Source: Pseudomonas fluorescens
GTDB lineage: Bacteria; Pseudomonadota; Gammaproteobacteria; Pseudomonadales; Pseudomonadaceae
Assembly: GCF_902497995.1 (NCBI RefSeq)
Contig: NZ_CABVII010000027.1
Coordinates: forward strand, 26,555 to 90,554
Reading direction: 5' to 3'
Length of the DNA: 64,000 nucleotides
Positions 1-10,420 of the stretch are shown here, one piece after another. The position numbers and the translations under genes are program-made. The notes below the pieces were generated by a model that was not told the DNA's origin, ran no database searches, and saw only the letters and a list, made by a program, of their open reading frames with translations. Numbering within the stretch: position 1 is the stretch's first letter; each line of letters starts with the position of its first letter.

Positions 1-147
1 ATCAAGACCCGCGAACTCGACCCCGCGCTGTGGCAGGGCGATTACGAAAACGATCCGGTGTTTCGCCAAACCGTCCAGAACTGGGTCAACCAGCTCTGGA
101 TCGAAAAGGACCGGCGCATCGACGCCTTGCGCGCCGAGCGCCGCTGA
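1..147 (+). CDS. C-terminal end of an acyltransferase (partial)
   Basis: The open frame runs from the window edge to a TGA and gives 48 residues ending DRRIDALRAERR. The motif ALWQGDYENDPVFR followed by WVNQLW resembles the C-terminus of the YihG-like 1-acyl-glycerol-3-phosphate acyltransferases of Pseudomonas, inner-membrane enzymes of phospholipid acylation. The catalytic HxxxxD region would lie outside the window, so the assignment rests on the tail alone and is from memory of the family. It converges on the DUF2780 gene with one base between the stop codons. Confidence 0.55.
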   Translation: MKTRELDPALWQGDYENDPVFRQTVQNWVNQLWIEKDRRIDALRAERR

Positions 148-148
148 A

Positions 149-709
149 TCAGCTACCGGTGGCGGTGCCGGCACCCCAGATCCCGCCCAGGCTTTGCAGC
201 AACGAACCGCCGACGCCCTGTTGACCGAAGTATTGCAGGATTAGCGGGGCAAACTGGGCGATCATGCCGGTGTCCATGCCCAAGGCGCTGAACGCATTGT
301 TCAAGTCGTTGGTGTCCTTGACGGCGCCCAAGGCGTTGTCCAGGCCGGCCGCCTTGCCAGACGAACCAAGCAACCCGGCGAGGGCGCCCAGCTCACCACC
401 GCCCGACAGCTTGTCGATCCCCGGTACGCTTTTGGCCAGCTCCGAATAGTCGGTCGAGCTCAATTGATTCTTCGCCAGCCCCAGCATCGCACTGGTGCCG
501 CCAACGGCCTGTTGTGGCGTCACATTCAATTGGCTTAGCGCACTCAGCAGGCTGGCCGTCTCGGAAGTCGGGGCGGCTGCGGTGGCGGCGTTATCGCCTT
601 TCATGCCGGAAATGGCATTGGCCGCATCGTTCAGGCTGAACTGAGCAAAGACCGGGCTGGCGGCCAGGGTCATGAGCGATGCCAGTGCAAAACCGCGTGA
701 AATCTTCAT
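149..709 (-). CDS. DUF2780 family secreted protein
   Basis: A 186-residue protein with a clear signal peptide (MKISRGFALASLMTLAASPVFA, cleavage after about residue 22), so it is exported. The mature part is rich in Ala, Gly, Leu and Ser with no Cys. It has the repeated helical pattern of the DUF2780 (VcgC/VcgE-like) family, including segments such as GGTSAMLGLAKNQLS and the C-terminal VGGSLLQSLGGIWG. The function of this family is unknown. It is monocistronic, convergent with the preceding acyltransferase, and its upstream side carries a REP pair. Confidence 0.75.
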   Translation of the reverse strand: MKISRGFALASLMTLAASPVFAQFSLNDAANAISGMKGDNAATAAAPTSETASLLSALSQLNVTPQQAVGGTSAMLGLAKNQLSSTDYSELAKSVPGIDKLSGGGELGALAGLLGSSGKAAGLDNALGAVKDTNDLNNAFSALGMDTGMIAQFAPLILQYFGQQGVGGSLLQSLGGIWGAGTATGS

Positions 710-829
710 TCAGACATCCTCTTGTGTCATGAAACCGCCTGTTGATCGACGGAAAACTGCCGGTTTGACCAGGCAGCTGCCGGCATGTTCCTCAGCGCTG
801 CGCGTATTTTTGCACCCGCTCACGCACCT

Positions 830-960
830 GTGGCGAGGGATCTTGCTCCCGCTCGGCGGCGCAGCCGTCGCGAAACAGGTAGACGCGGTGTGTCTGACAG
901 ATCGATATATCAGTATTTGGGCCCGCTTCGCAGCCCAACAGGAGCAAGCTCCCTCGCCAT
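830..960. repeat. REP pair, GTGGCGAGGGA family
   Basis: Two inverted arms (GTGGCGAGGGATCTTGCTCC and its complement near 941-960) flank a spacer. This is a rarer REP family in this window; the only other copy is at 62373-62519. It occupies most of the gap between the DUF2780 gene and the fdhA terminator. Confidence 0.8.
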
Positions 961-984
961 AGGATTGATGTGTGACGTAAATAA

Positions 985-1008
985 AACGGCGACCAGAAGG
1001 TCGCCGTT
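985..1008. terminator. Bidirectional rho-independent terminator, downstream of fdhA
   Basis: A perfect hairpin (AACGGCGACC, loop AGAA, GGTCGCCGTT). On the minus strand it is followed by TTTTATTT, so it ends the fdhA transcript 18 bases after the stop. The plus-strand side has CTTTTCC. Confidence 0.85.
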
Positions 1009-1025
1009 CTTTTCCTCGTTAGGCC

Positions 1026-2225
1026 TTACGCCGCGCTAAACATCTTATGCGGATCAATCACAAACTTCTTCGGCACACCCGCATCAAACTCGCCATAACC
1101 CTGCGGCGCCTGATCCAGGCTGATGACCTGAACGCCCACCACTTCGGCAATGTTGATACGATCCCACATGATCGCCTGCATCAACTGGCGGTTGTACTTC
1201 ATCACCGGCGTCTGCCCGGTGTGGAAGCTGTGGGATTTGGCCCAGCCCAGGCCGAAACGAATGCTCAGGCTGCCCATTTTCGCGGCGGCATCCACAGCAC
1301 CTGGATCTTCAGTCACGTACAGGCCAGGAATACCGATCTTGCCAGCCACACGAACCACACCCATCAGCGAGTTGAGCACGGTGGCCGGAGCTTCGTGTTT
1401 CACGCCGTCATGGCCGTGGCCGCGCGCTTCGAAGCCTACGGCGTCGACGGCGCAGTCCACTTCCGGCTCGCCCAGCAGTGCGGCGATCTGTTCGTGCAGC
1501 GGGGTGTCCAGGGACAGGTCGGCGATTTCGAAGCCCTGGGCCTTGGCGTGCGCCAGGCGGACGGTATTGACGTCACCGATGATCACCACGGCCGCGCCCA
1601 GCAGGCGAGCGGAAGCGGCAGCCGCCAGACCTACCGGGCCGGCACCGGCGATGTACACGGTGCTGCCTGGGCCGACGCCGGCGGTCACTGCGCCGTGGTA
1701 ACCGGTGGGCAGGATGTCGGAGAGGCAGGTCAGGTCACGGATTTTTTCCATGGCGCGATCGCGATCCGGCAGTTTCAGCAGGTTGAAGTCGGCGTACGGC
1801 ACCATGGCGTATTCGGCCTGGCCGCCGGTCCAGTCGCCCATGTCGACATAGCCGTAGGCACCGCCCGGGCGCGCCGGGTTAACGCTCAGGCAGACACCGG
1901 TGTGCATTTCCTTGCAGGAACGGCAGCGCCCGCACGCGACGTTGAACGGCACCGAGACCAGGTCGCCGATTTTCAGGTTTTCGACGTCGCTGCCCTTCTC
2001 GATCACTTCGCCGGTGATTTCGTGACCCAGTACCAGACCGGTCTGGGCGGTGGTACGACCGCGCACCATGTGCTGGTCGGAACCACAGATGTTGGTGGAG
2101 ACCACGCGCAGGATGACGCCGTGTTCGATTTTCCTGCCGCGCGGGTCCTGCATTTTGGGATAGTCGATTTTCTGTACTTCGACCTGGCCATTGCCGAGAT
2201 ACACGACACCACGATTACCAGACAT
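1026..2225 (-). CDS. fdhA: Glutathione-independent formaldehyde dehydrogenase
   Basis: A 399-residue zinc-dependent medium-chain dehydrogenase that oxidises formaldehyde to formate with a tightly bound NAD. Visible landmarks are the catalytic zinc ligands C47 (NICGSDQH) and H68-E69 (GHEITGEV), the structural zinc cysteines C98, C101, C104 and C112, and a Rossmann motif AGAGPVGLAAAASARLLGA. Length and N-terminus (MSGNRGVVYLGNGQVEV) match the Pseudomonas enzyme. It is the last gene of the sarcosine block and disposes of formaldehyde released by oxidation of N-methyl groups. It is followed by a strong terminator. Confidence 0.93.
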   Translation of the reverse strand: MSGNRGVVYLGNGQVEVQKIDYPKMQDPRGRKIEHGVILRVVSTNICGSDQHMVRGRTTAQTGLVLGHEITGEVIEKGSDVENLKIGDLVSVPFNVACGRCRSCKEMHTGVCLSVNPARPGGAYGYVDMGDWTGGQAEYAMVPYADFNLLKLPDRDRAMEKIRDLTCLSDILPTGYHGAVTAGVGPGSTVYIAGAGPVGLAAAASARLLGAAVVIIGDVNTVRLAHAKAQGFEIADLSLDTPLHEQIAALLGEPEVDCAVDAVGFEARGHGHDGVKHEAPATVLNSLMGVVRVAGKIGIPGLYVTEDPGAVDAAAKMGSLSIRFGLGWAKSHSFHTGQTPVMKYNRQLMQAIMWDRINIAEVVGVQVISLDQAPQGYGEFDAGVPKKFVIDPHKMFSAA

Positions 2226-2334
2226 GCTTTCACCTCGCTGTTGTTTTTATGTAGCGGTCGCGTCGCCCGGGATCGGCGGCGCGTTGATTGCTTGGGTTAT
2301 TGCCTGTGTGTCTTGCGTTGTTCGTGAGGGCCTC

Positions 2335-2425
2335 TTCGCGGGCAAGCCTCGCTCCTACAGGATTGAGGTCGTGCCCATTTTCCTCGGGCAATCTCACTCC
2401 TGTAGGAGCGAGGCTTGCCCGCGAA
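2335..2425. repeat. REP pair, GTAGGAGCGAGGCTTGCCCG family
   Basis: Inverted REP arms (2335-2360 and 2399-2425) lie between fdhA and purU, in the usual fluorescent-Pseudomonas arrangement of two arms about 30 bases apart. Confidence 0.85.
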
Positions 2426-2431
2426 AGCGAT

Positions 2432-3289
2432 TTAAAGAACGACTGTTCTATTCGCGTTAAGAAACACCCTGCGTTCAATGTGATAACCCACCGCCCTGGC
2501 CAGGGTCAGCCCTTCGATATCCCGCCCCTTGGCGATCAGATCTTCGGGGTAATGACTGTGGTCCACAGCCTCAACGCCCTGCGCAATGATCGGGCCTTCG
2601 TCGAGGTCGTTGTTGATGTAGTGCGCCGTCGCGCCGACCAGTTTCACGCCCTTGTTGTAGGCCTGGTGATACGGCTTGGCGCCCTTGAAACCCGGCAGCA
2701 GGGAGTGGTGAATGTTGATCGCCTTGCCGTCGAGTTTGCGGCACAGCTCTGGCGACAGGACCTGCATGTAACGCGCAAGAATGACCAGCTCGGCGCCGGA
2801 TTCTTCGATCACTTGCCAGACCTGGCGCTCCTGGGACGGCTTGTCGTTCGGGTCCAGCGGGAAATGGTAGTAGGGAATCTGGTGCCAGTCCGCCAACGGC
2901 TTGAGGTCCGGGTGGTTGGAGACCACGGCGGCCACGTCCATGGACAACTGGCCGATGCGCTGGCGGTAGAGCAAGTCGTTGAGGCAGTGATCGGCCTTGG
3001 AGACCATGATCACCACTTTCGGCCGATAGTTCGGCGCGGTCAGTTCGAAGATCATGCCGAAGGCTTCACCCCGTTCCGCGAGACCGGCGCGAAAAGACTG
3101 CTCATCGAAGCCGTCGGGCTGGCGGAATTCCACGCGAATGAAGAAACGACCCGAGAGTCGGTCATCGAAGGAATGGTGCTCGGTGACGTAGCAGCCCTGC
3201 TCGAACAGAAAGCGGGTCACCGCGTCCACGGTGCCGAGGACGCTTGGGCAGTCGGCGGTCAGAATCCATGTGTCTGGGGCGCGGCTCAT
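2432..3289 (-). CDS. purU: Formyltetrahydrofolate deformylase
   Basis: A 285-residue enzyme hydrolysing 10-formyl-THF to formate and THF. The N-terminal ACT domain (TWILTADCPSVLGTVDAVTR) is followed by the formyltransferase-like catalytic domain with the NHPDLKPLADW, HHSLLPGFKGAKPYHQAYNK and DEGPIIAQ motifs. I place the start at 3289 because AGGAG lies 10 bases upstream and the length then equals the family norm; the longer open frame reads into REP sequence. Downstream of the sox genes it would recycle C1-loaded folate formed during sarcosine oxidation, and fdhA follows. Confidence 0.92.
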   Translation of the reverse strand: MSRAPDTWILTADCPSVLGTVDAVTRFLFEQGCYVTEHHSFDDRLSGRFFIRVEFRQPDGFDEQSFRAGLAERGEAFGMIFELTAPNYRPKVVIMVSKADHCLNDLLYRQRIGQLSMDVAAVVSNHPDLKPLADWHQIPYYHFPLDPNDKPSQERQVWQVIEESGAELVILARYMQVLSPELCRKLDGKAINIHHSLLPGFKGAKPYHQAYNKGVKLVGATAHYINNDLDEGPIIAQGVEAVDHSHYPEDLIAKGRDIEGLTLARAVGYHIERRVFLNANRTVVL

Positions 3290-3334
3290 AGTGCGGTGAC
3301 TCCTGTTGTTATGGGCAACCGCTGCGCGGTTGAT

Positions 3335-3435
3335 CGCGGGCAAGCCTCGCTCCTACAGTTTCGCGTCGTTCGCGGGAAATTCGCACAACTCGGTTCTGTA
3401 GGAGCGAGCGGGCGGCGATCCGACTTGCCCGCGAA
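3335..3435. repeat. REP pair with an extra arm insertion
   Basis: The pair lies between soxG and purU. The distal arm is interrupted by an additional GGGCGGCGATCCGAC segment at about 3408-3423. The same kind of insert occurs at 17023-17127, 17745-17862 and 62373-62519. Confidence 0.8.
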
Positions 3436-3442
3436 GGCGATC

Positions 3443-4075
3443 TCAAGCCTGCACACTAAGCCCGTATTCAGCGGCCGCGTCCTGCAACCACAACCACCAG
3501 TAATCCGAGAAGCTGCGACGGATCAGCAGTTCCCAGGTGTCTTCGGCGGTGTGGCGGATCATCAGTTGCGATTTGGCAAACACAGTGCCCACCGCCTTGC
3601 CGACCGGAAAGCTGTTGGGGTGCACGTCGTAGCTGGTGGATTTCATCAGCACCTGGCGCACGTTCGGGCCGCTCAGTTCGAGGAGCTGCTGGCCGCCGCT
3701 GACGTTGACGATGGCGATGTGCAGGTCGCCCAGCGCTTTACGCAGTTTTTGCTCGACGGCGAATTCTTCGCCGGTCGGCACGATCAGCAGCCATTCATCC
3801 GGCCCCATCCATTGCAGGCTGGTTTCGCCTTTGACGATGACGGTCAGCGCACCTGGCAATTCAATGCCCAGGGCTTTGTGCACGCCAGCGGCGAACGCGG
3901 CATCGTGGCCATCGCCACGAAGGGTCAGGTGACCGAGGAGTTTTTTCTCACGCACGATCACGCCGGCGCTTTTGCGGCCCTTGCCCACCAGGCTGGCGAG
4001 GTCGGCATGATGCAGCGACGACTCGGCCTTGGCCCCGGTGGTTGGGCGTTGTTGGTAAACATTGGCTGCGGTCAT
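3443..4075 (-). CDS. soxG: Sarcosine oxidase, gamma subunit
   Basis: A 210-residue small subunit of heterotetrameric sarcosine oxidase. It begins MTAANVYQQRPTTGAKAESS and has the GcvT/SoxG-type core (WMGPDEWLLIVPTGEEFAVE, GGQQLLELSGPNVRQVL, SFSDYWWLWLQDAAAEYGL). Starting at 4075 gives the family length; the upstream open frame only covers the REP-filled gap to soxA. It belongs to the glyA-soxBDAG-purU-fdhA gene set, transcribed leftward. The complex converts sarcosine to glycine with formation of 5,10-methylene-THF (or formaldehyde) and hydrogen peroxide. Confidence 0.93.
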   Translation of the reverse strand: MTAANVYQQRPTTGAKAESSLHHADLASLVGKGRKSAGVIVREKKLLGHLTLRGDGHDAAFAAGVHKALGIELPGALTVIVKGETSLQWMGPDEWLLIVPTGEEFAVEQKLRKALGDLHIAIVNVSGGQQLLELSGPNVRQVLMKSTSYDVHPNSFPVGKAVGTVFAKSQLMIRHTAEDTWELLIRRSFSDYWWLWLQDAAAEYGLSVQA

Positions 4076-4141
4076 AAAGCACCTGTTCCTGAATTCTGTT
4101 GTGCGGTTGGTCTCAACCCTTATGGTGACTGGGCTGCCGTC

Positions 4142-4206
4142 TTCGCGAGCAAGCCCGCTCCCACATTTCGACCGCGGTCCCCTGTGGGAGCGGGCTTGCT
4201 CGCGAA
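4142..4206. repeat. REP pair, GTGGGAGCGGGCTTGCTCGC family
   Basis: A compact inverted pair with a short spacer in the soxA-soxG gap. It is inside a likely operon, so it may act as an mRNA stability or attenuation element; that role is inference. Confidence 0.85.
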
Positions 4207-4250
4207 TGGGCCGACTCGGTGTCATTGCCCACCCACAAGATCTAGGGCCA

Positions 4251-7200
4251 CTAGATGTTCTGGCGATCACCCTTCGGATCGAAGAACACCGAAGAAACGA
4301 TTTCCGCCTCGATCACGCTGCCATCGGCCAGCGGTGCGAACACGCGCTCGCCCAGGCGCTTCAGGCCGCCCTTGACCACACCCATGGCAAACGAATAACC
4401 CAGGGAATTGTGCAGGTAGCTGGAGGTGACGTGGCCAACCATCGTCATCGGAATCGCTTGCTTCGCATTCAGCACAAGCTGTGCACCTTCCGGCAGCCAT
4501 TTGGTCGGATCGATCGGCTTCAGGCCCACCAACTGTTTGCGTTGATCACGCACGCAGTCTTCACGGTTCATCCCACGCCAGCCGATCCACGAGAACGGTT
4601 TGGTGCGACCGACACACCAGCCCATGTTCAGGTCGTCCGGGGTCATCGAGCTGTCAGTGTCCTGACCGACAATGATGAAACCCTTCTCGGCCCGCAACAC
4701 GTGCATGGTTTCGGTGCCGTACGGCGTCAGGTTGTATTTCTTGCCGGCATCGACGATTTTCTCGAGCACGCCCATGGCGTAGTCGGCCTGCACGTTGACT
4801 TCGTACGACAGCTCGCCGGTAAACGAAATCCGGAATATCCGCGCCGGTACGCCGCCGACCAGGGCTTCTTTCCAGGTCATGAACGGGAAAGCTTCATTGG
4901 CCAGATCGACGTCGGTGACTTCGCTGAGCAGCTTGCGGCTGTTCGGCCCGGACAGGGTCATGGTTGCCCAGTGGTCCGTCACGGACGTGAAGTACACCTT
5001 CAGGTCTGGCCATTCGGTCTGGTGGTAGATTTCCAGCCATTGCAGCACGCGTGCAGCGCCGCCGGTGGTGGTGGTCATCACGAAATGGTTATCGGCCAGG
5101 CAGGCGGTCACGCCGTCGTCGAACACCATGCCGTCTTCTTTGCACATCAGGCCGTAACGCGCCTTGCCCACGTCGAGCTTGGTCCAGGCGTTGGTGTAGA
5201 TACGGTTGAGGAATTCACGGGAATCCGGGCCCTGGATGTCGATCTTGCCCAGGGTCGAAGCGTCCAGCAGGCCGACGCTGTCGCGCACGGCTTTGCATTC
5301 GCGCTTCACGGCGGTATGCAGGTCTTCACCGTTTTTCGGGAAGTACCACGGACGTTTCCACTGACCGACGTCTTCGAATTCGGCACCGTTTTTCACGTGC
5401 CAGCGATGCAGCGCAGTGAAACGCACCGGCTCGAAAATGTGCCCACAGTGGCGACCGGCTACGGCGCCGAAGGTCACCGGCGTGTAGTTCGGACGGAACA
5501 TGGTGGTGCCCATCTGCGGGATGGTCACGTTCAGCGAACGGGCGGCGATGGCCAGGCCGTTGACGTTGCCGAGCTTGCCCTGATCAGTACCGAAACCCAG
5601 TGCGGTGTAGCGTTTGACGTGCTCGACCGACTCGAAGCCTTCGCGGGTCGCCAGTTCGATGGCGGCGGCGGTGACGTCGTTTTGCAGGTCGACGAATTGC
5701 TTCGGCGCACGTGCGGTGTTCTTTTCGTGCGGCACCTGGAACAGCGCCAGCGTCGGCTCTTCGAGACGGCCCAAGGCTTTCGGCAAGGTGCCTTCGACCC
5801 CACTGAAACCGGCTTCGCTGGCTGCGCGAGCGCCGCCTTCAAAACCATCGGCCAAGGAATCGCCAAGGCCGTAGACGCCGTTGATGCCACCGACACACAC
5901 GCGTTTTTGCGGTGCTTCGCCCGGTACGAAACCGAGGATGTCTTCACGCCAGATCGGCTTGCCGCCCAGGTGCGAAGCCAGGTGAACCACCGGGCTGTAA
6001 CCGCCGGAACTGGCGACCAGGTCGCATTCAAGCCACTCACCAGGACTGGTCACGGTGTGCGCTTTGACATCGATGGCAGCAACGCGAGCAGCGGTAACGT
6101 GCTTGCTGCCACGGGCCTCGATCACAGCACTGCCGGTCAGGATGCGGATGCCTTTGGCGCGAGCTTCTTCAACCAGCGCACCGCGCGGGTTGCTGCGGGC
6201 GTCAGCGATGGCCACGACTTGCAGGCTGGCGTCGAGCCAGTCCAGAGCAACGCGGTAGGCGTGATCGTTGTTGGTCGACAGCACCAGTTTTTTACCCGGT
6301 GCCACGCCGTAACGACGCACGTAAGTCGACACAGCGCCAGCCAGCATGTTGCCCGGCACATCGTTGTTGCCATAAACCAGTGGACGCTCGTGAGTACCGG
6401 TCGCCAGCACCACACGTTTGGCGCGAACCCGGTGGATGCGCTGACGCACCTGGCCAATCGGTGCGCGGTCGCCGAGGTGATCGGTCAGGCGCTCGTGAAT
6501 GGTCAGGAAGTTATGGTCGTGATAACCGTTGACCGTGGCGCGCGGCAACAGCAGCACGTCCGGGGTGTCTTTAAGCTCGGCGATGACGCTGGCGACCCAC
6601 TCGGTAGCAGGCTTGCCGTCGAGGCTTTCGCGGGAGTCGAGCAGGCTGCCGCCGAACTCTTCCTGCTCATCGGCGAGGATCACGCGGGCACCGCTGCGGG
6701 CGGCTGCCAAAGCAGCAGCCAGGCCAGCGGGGCCACCACCGACGATCAGCACGTCGCAGTGCTGGTTCATGTAGTCGTAGGTGTCCGGATCGTTCTCGGT
6801 CGGCGAGCGGCCAAGACCGGCCGCCTTACGGATGTACTTCTCGTAAGTCATCCAGAACGATTGCGGGTACATGAAGGTTTTGTAGTAGAAGCCCGGCGGC
6901 ATCAGCTTGCCGCCGACCTTGCCGAGAATTCCCATCATGTCGTTGTTAACGTTTGGCCAGCCATTGGTGCTGGTGGCGACCAGGCCTTGATACAGCGCTT
7001 GTTGCGTGGCGCGTACGTTCGGGATCTGGGTGGCTTCGGTCGCGCCGATCTGCAGCACGGCGTTCGGCTCTTCGGCACCGGCGGCGAAGATGCCGCGTGG
7101 ACGAGAATACTTGAAGCTGCGACCGATGATATCGACACCGTTGGCCAGCAGGGCAGCGGCCAGGGAGTCGCCTTCAAAGCCTTTGTAGCTCTGGCCGTTG

Positions 7201-7268
7201 AACGTGAAGTTCAGCACTTTGTTGCGGTCGATCCGACCACCGTTGGACAGGCGATTGATCTGGCTCAT
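4251..7268 (-). CDS. soxA: Sarcosine oxidase, alpha subunit
   Basis: A 1005-residue large subunit of heterotetrameric sarcosine oxidase. The N-terminal part has a 2Fe-2S-ferredoxin-like fold region. It is followed by a pyridine-nucleotide/FAD domain with the dinucleotide motif GGGPAG at residues 177-182 and a second motif ATGTHERPLVYGNNDVPGN. The C-terminal 400 residues form an aminomethyltransferase (GcvT)-like folate domain (GLMCKEDGMVFDDGV, TLSGPNSRKLLSEVTDVDL, LRAEKGFIIVGQDTD). The start overlaps the soxD stop by four bases, indicating translational coupling. It acts in the cytoplasm in the last demethylation step of betaine breakdown. Confidence 0.96.
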   Translation of the reverse strand: MSQINRLSNGGRIDRNKVLNFTFNGQSYKGFEGDSLAAALLANGVDIIGRSFKYSRPRGIFAAGAEEPNAVLQIGATEATQIPNVRATQQALYQGLVATSTNGWPNVNNDMMGILGKVGGKLMPPGFYYKTFMYPQSFWMTYEKYIRKAAGLGRSPTENDPDTYDYMNQHCDVLIVGGGPAGLAAALAAARSGARVILADEQEEFGGSLLDSRESLDGKPATEWVASVIAELKDTPDVLLLPRATVNGYHDHNFLTIHERLTDHLGDRAPIGQVRQRIHRVRAKRVVLATGTHERPLVYGNNDVPGNMLAGAVSTYVRRYGVAPGKKLVLSTNNDHAYRVALDWLDASLQVVAIADARSNPRGALVEEARAKGIRILTGSAVIEARGSKHVTAARVAAIDVKAHTVTSPGEWLECDLVASSGGYSPVVHLASHLGGKPIWREDILGFVPGEAPQKRVCVGGINGVYGLGDSLADGFEGGARAASEAGFSGVEGTLPKALGRLEEPTLALFQVPHEKNTARAPKQFVDLQNDVTAAAIELATREGFESVEHVKRYTALGFGTDQGKLGNVNGLAIAARSLNVTIPQMGTTMFRPNYTPVTFGAVAGRHCGHIFEPVRFTALHRWHVKNGAEFEDVGQWKRPWYFPKNGEDLHTAVKRECKAVRDSVGLLDASTLGKIDIQGPDSREFLNRIYTNAWTKLDVGKARYGLMCKEDGMVFDDGVTACLADNHFVMTTTTGGAARVLQWLEIYHQTEWPDLKVYFTSVTDHWATMTLSGPNSRKLLSEVTDVDLANEAFPFMTWKEALVGGVPARIFRISFTGELSYEVNVQADYAMGVLEKIVDAGKKYNLTPYGTETMHVLRAEKGFIIVGQDTDSSMTPDDLNMGWCVGRTKPFSWIGWRGMNREDCVRDQRKQLVGLKPIDPTKWLPEGAQLVLNAKQAIPMTMVGHVTSSYLHNSLGYSFAMGVVKGGLKRLGERVFAPLADGSVIEAEIVSSVFFDPKGDRQNI

Positions 7269-7594
7269 ACCTTCGCTCCCAGAGCCTGCGCGGCCGCTTT
7301 CTGAGTGTCAGCCTTGTCGGTGAATTGCGGCTTGGTGCCGATCTTGTAGGTTTCGAGAATCTCGTAGGTCACGGTGTCGCGAGTGGCGTTGAAATACTGG
7401 CGGCAACCGGCGACGTGATCCCACAGTTCGTGGTGCAGACCGCGCGGGTTATCGCGGAAGAACATGTAGTCGCCCCACTCCTCGTCGGTGCAGCTGGTCG
7501 GGTCCAGTGGGCGCGGGATGTGCGCCTGGCCGGATGCATGGAATTCCTCTTCGGAGCGCAGTTCGCCACAGTGAGGACAGAAGATATGCAACAT
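7265..7594 (-). CDS. soxD: Sarcosine oxidase, delta subunit
   Basis: A 109-residue zinc-binding subunit. The visible ligands C6 and C9 (FCPHCGE), H60 and C64 (WDHVAGCRQYF) match the zinc site described for this subunit in heterotetrameric sarcosine oxidase. It sits between soxB (14 bases upstream) and soxA (four-base overlap), the standard soxBDAG order. Confidence 0.95.
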   Translation of the reverse strand: MLHIFCPHCGELRSEEEFHASGQAHIPRPLDPTSCTDEEWGDYMFFRDNPRGLHHELWDHVAGCRQYFNATRDTVTYEILETYKIGTKPQFTDKADTQKAAAQALGAKV

Positions 7595-7608
7595 AGGGAT
7601 TTCTCCTG

Positions 7609-8859
7609 TTAGTGGGCGACTGCTGCAGCGCCGTGTTCATCGATCAACGCACCGCTGTGGAAGCGGTCGATGGAGAAAGGTGCGGCCAACGGGTGCATTT
7701 CACCCTTGGCCAGGCTGGCGGCAAACACGTTGCCCGAGCCAGGTGTGGCCTTGAAGCCACCGGTGCCCCAACCGCAGTTGAAGAACATGTTCGGTACCGG
7801 GGTTTTCGAGATGATCGGGCACGCATCCGGCGTGGTGTCGACGATGCCGCCCCACTGCCGGTTCATGCGTACGCGGGACAGCACCGGGAACATCTCGACG
7901 ATGGCCTGGATGGTGTGCTCGATCACCGGGTACGAACCACGCTGGCCGTAGCCGTTGTAGCCGTCGATACCGGCGCCGATCACCAGGTCGCCCTTGTCGG
8001 ACTGGCTGATATAGCCGTGCACGGCGTTGGACATGATCACGCTGTCGATAATCGGCTTGATCGGCTCGGACACCAGCGCTTGCAGCGGGTGGGATTCGAT
8101 CGGCAGACGGAAACCGGCGAGTTTGGCCATGTGTCCGGAGTTACCGGCGGTGACCACGCCGACGCGCTTGGCGCCGATGAAGCCCTTGTTGGTTTCAACA
8201 CCGATGCACACGCCGTTTTCCTTGCGGAAACCGATCACTTCGGTCTGCTGGATCAGGTCCACGCCCAGTGCGTCGGCGGCGCGGGCAAAGCCCCAGGCCA
8301 CGGCATCGTGACGGGCCACGCCGCCGCGACGCTGGACGGTGGCGCCCATCACCGGGTAGCGCGTGTTCCTGGAGCAGTCGAGGTACGGAATCTCGTCGGC
8401 CACTTGTTTGGCATCGAGCAGTTCACCGTCCACGCCGTTGAGGCGGTTGGCGCTGACCCGACGCTCGGAATCACGAATGTCCTGCAGGGTGTGGCACAGG
8501 TTGTAGACGCCGCGCTGGGAGAACATCACGTTGTAGTTCAGGTCCTGGGACAGGCCTTCCCACAGCTTCATCGCGTGTTCGTACAGGTGCGCCGACTCGT
8601 CCCACAGGTAGTTGGAGCGAACGATGGTGGTGTTGCGCGCGGTGTTACCGCCGCCCAGCCAGCCTTTCTCGACCACGGCCACGTTGGTGATGCCGTGCTC
8701 TTTGGCTAGGTAGTAGGCGGTCGCCAGACCATGCCCGCCACCGCCGACGATGACCACGTCGTAGACCTTTTTCGGGGTCGGCGTGCGCCACATGCGCTGC
8801 CAGTTTTCATGGTGGCTGAGCGAGTGTTTGAAGAGGCCGAAGCCCGAGTAGCGTTGCAT
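7609..8859 (-). CDS. soxB: Sarcosine oxidase, beta subunit
   Basis: A 416-residue catalytic flavoprotein of the DAO family. The FAD-binding motif is VIVGGGGHGLATAYYLAKE. The RHDAVAWGFARAADALG segment contains the His expected to carry covalent FMN in this family. Two in-frame ATGs lie six bases apart; GGAG is only 3 bases from the first but 9 from the second, so I place the start at 8859 (MQRYSGFGLFKHS). It lies directly downstream of glyA. Confidence 0.95.
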   Translation of the reverse strand: MQRYSGFGLFKHSLSHHENWQRMWRTPTPKKVYDVVIVGGGGHGLATAYYLAKEHGITNVAVVEKGWLGGGNTARNTTIVRSNYLWDESAHLYEHAMKLWEGLSQDLNYNVMFSQRGVYNLCHTLQDIRDSERRVSANRLNGVDGELLDAKQVADEIPYLDCSRNTRYPVMGATVQRRGGVARHDAVAWGFARAADALGVDLIQQTEVIGFRKENGVCIGVETNKGFIGAKRVGVVTAGNSGHMAKLAGFRLPIESHPLQALVSEPIKPIIDSVIMSNAVHGYISQSDKGDLVIGAGIDGYNGYGQRGSYPVIEHTIQAIVEMFPVLSRVRMNRQWGGIVDTTPDACPIISKTPVPNMFFNCGWGTGGFKATPGSGNVFAASLAKGEMHPLAAPFSIDRFHSGALIDEHGAAAVAH

Positions 8860-8882
8860 AGTCATTTACTCCAAAACCGCAC

Positions 8883-10136
<1,254 letters not shown>

Positions 10137-10326
10137 CGCGTCTCTCCCAGCGGCGGTGGTGCGCCATTCGTCTCGGTGAGGCACTGGCGTTTCGGCAGTG
10201 CCCTTTGAATGCGATGGTATGACCGGCGCAGACAGGCCAAATGCCTACGGACGCCACGTAAAGGTGCGTTTACGACATGGTAGGAAATGGCACGCCGAAC
10301 ACCTTCTCCAATCCAGCAGAGAACCC

Positions 10327-10416
10327 TGTGGGAGCGGGCTTGCTCGCGAAAGCGTCAGGTCAGTCAACATCAGTGGTGGATGACCCACCGCATTCGCGAG
10401 CAAGCCCGCTCCCACA
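10327..10416. repeat. REP pair, GTGGGAGCGGGCTTGCTCGC family
   Basis: Inverted arms lie at 10327-10350 and 10393-10416, in the gap between the glyA start and the end of the TraX-like gene. Confidence 0.85.
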
Positions 10417-10420
10417 GGGG

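Noticed and set aside
1047..2327. Long plus-strand ORF antisense to fdhA (426 codons), and similar ones antisense to purU, soxA, dgcB and dgcA
   Set aside because: His/Val/Gln-rich translations typical of the opposite strand of GC-rich genes; no SD, no family resemblance, fully covered by well-identified genes.
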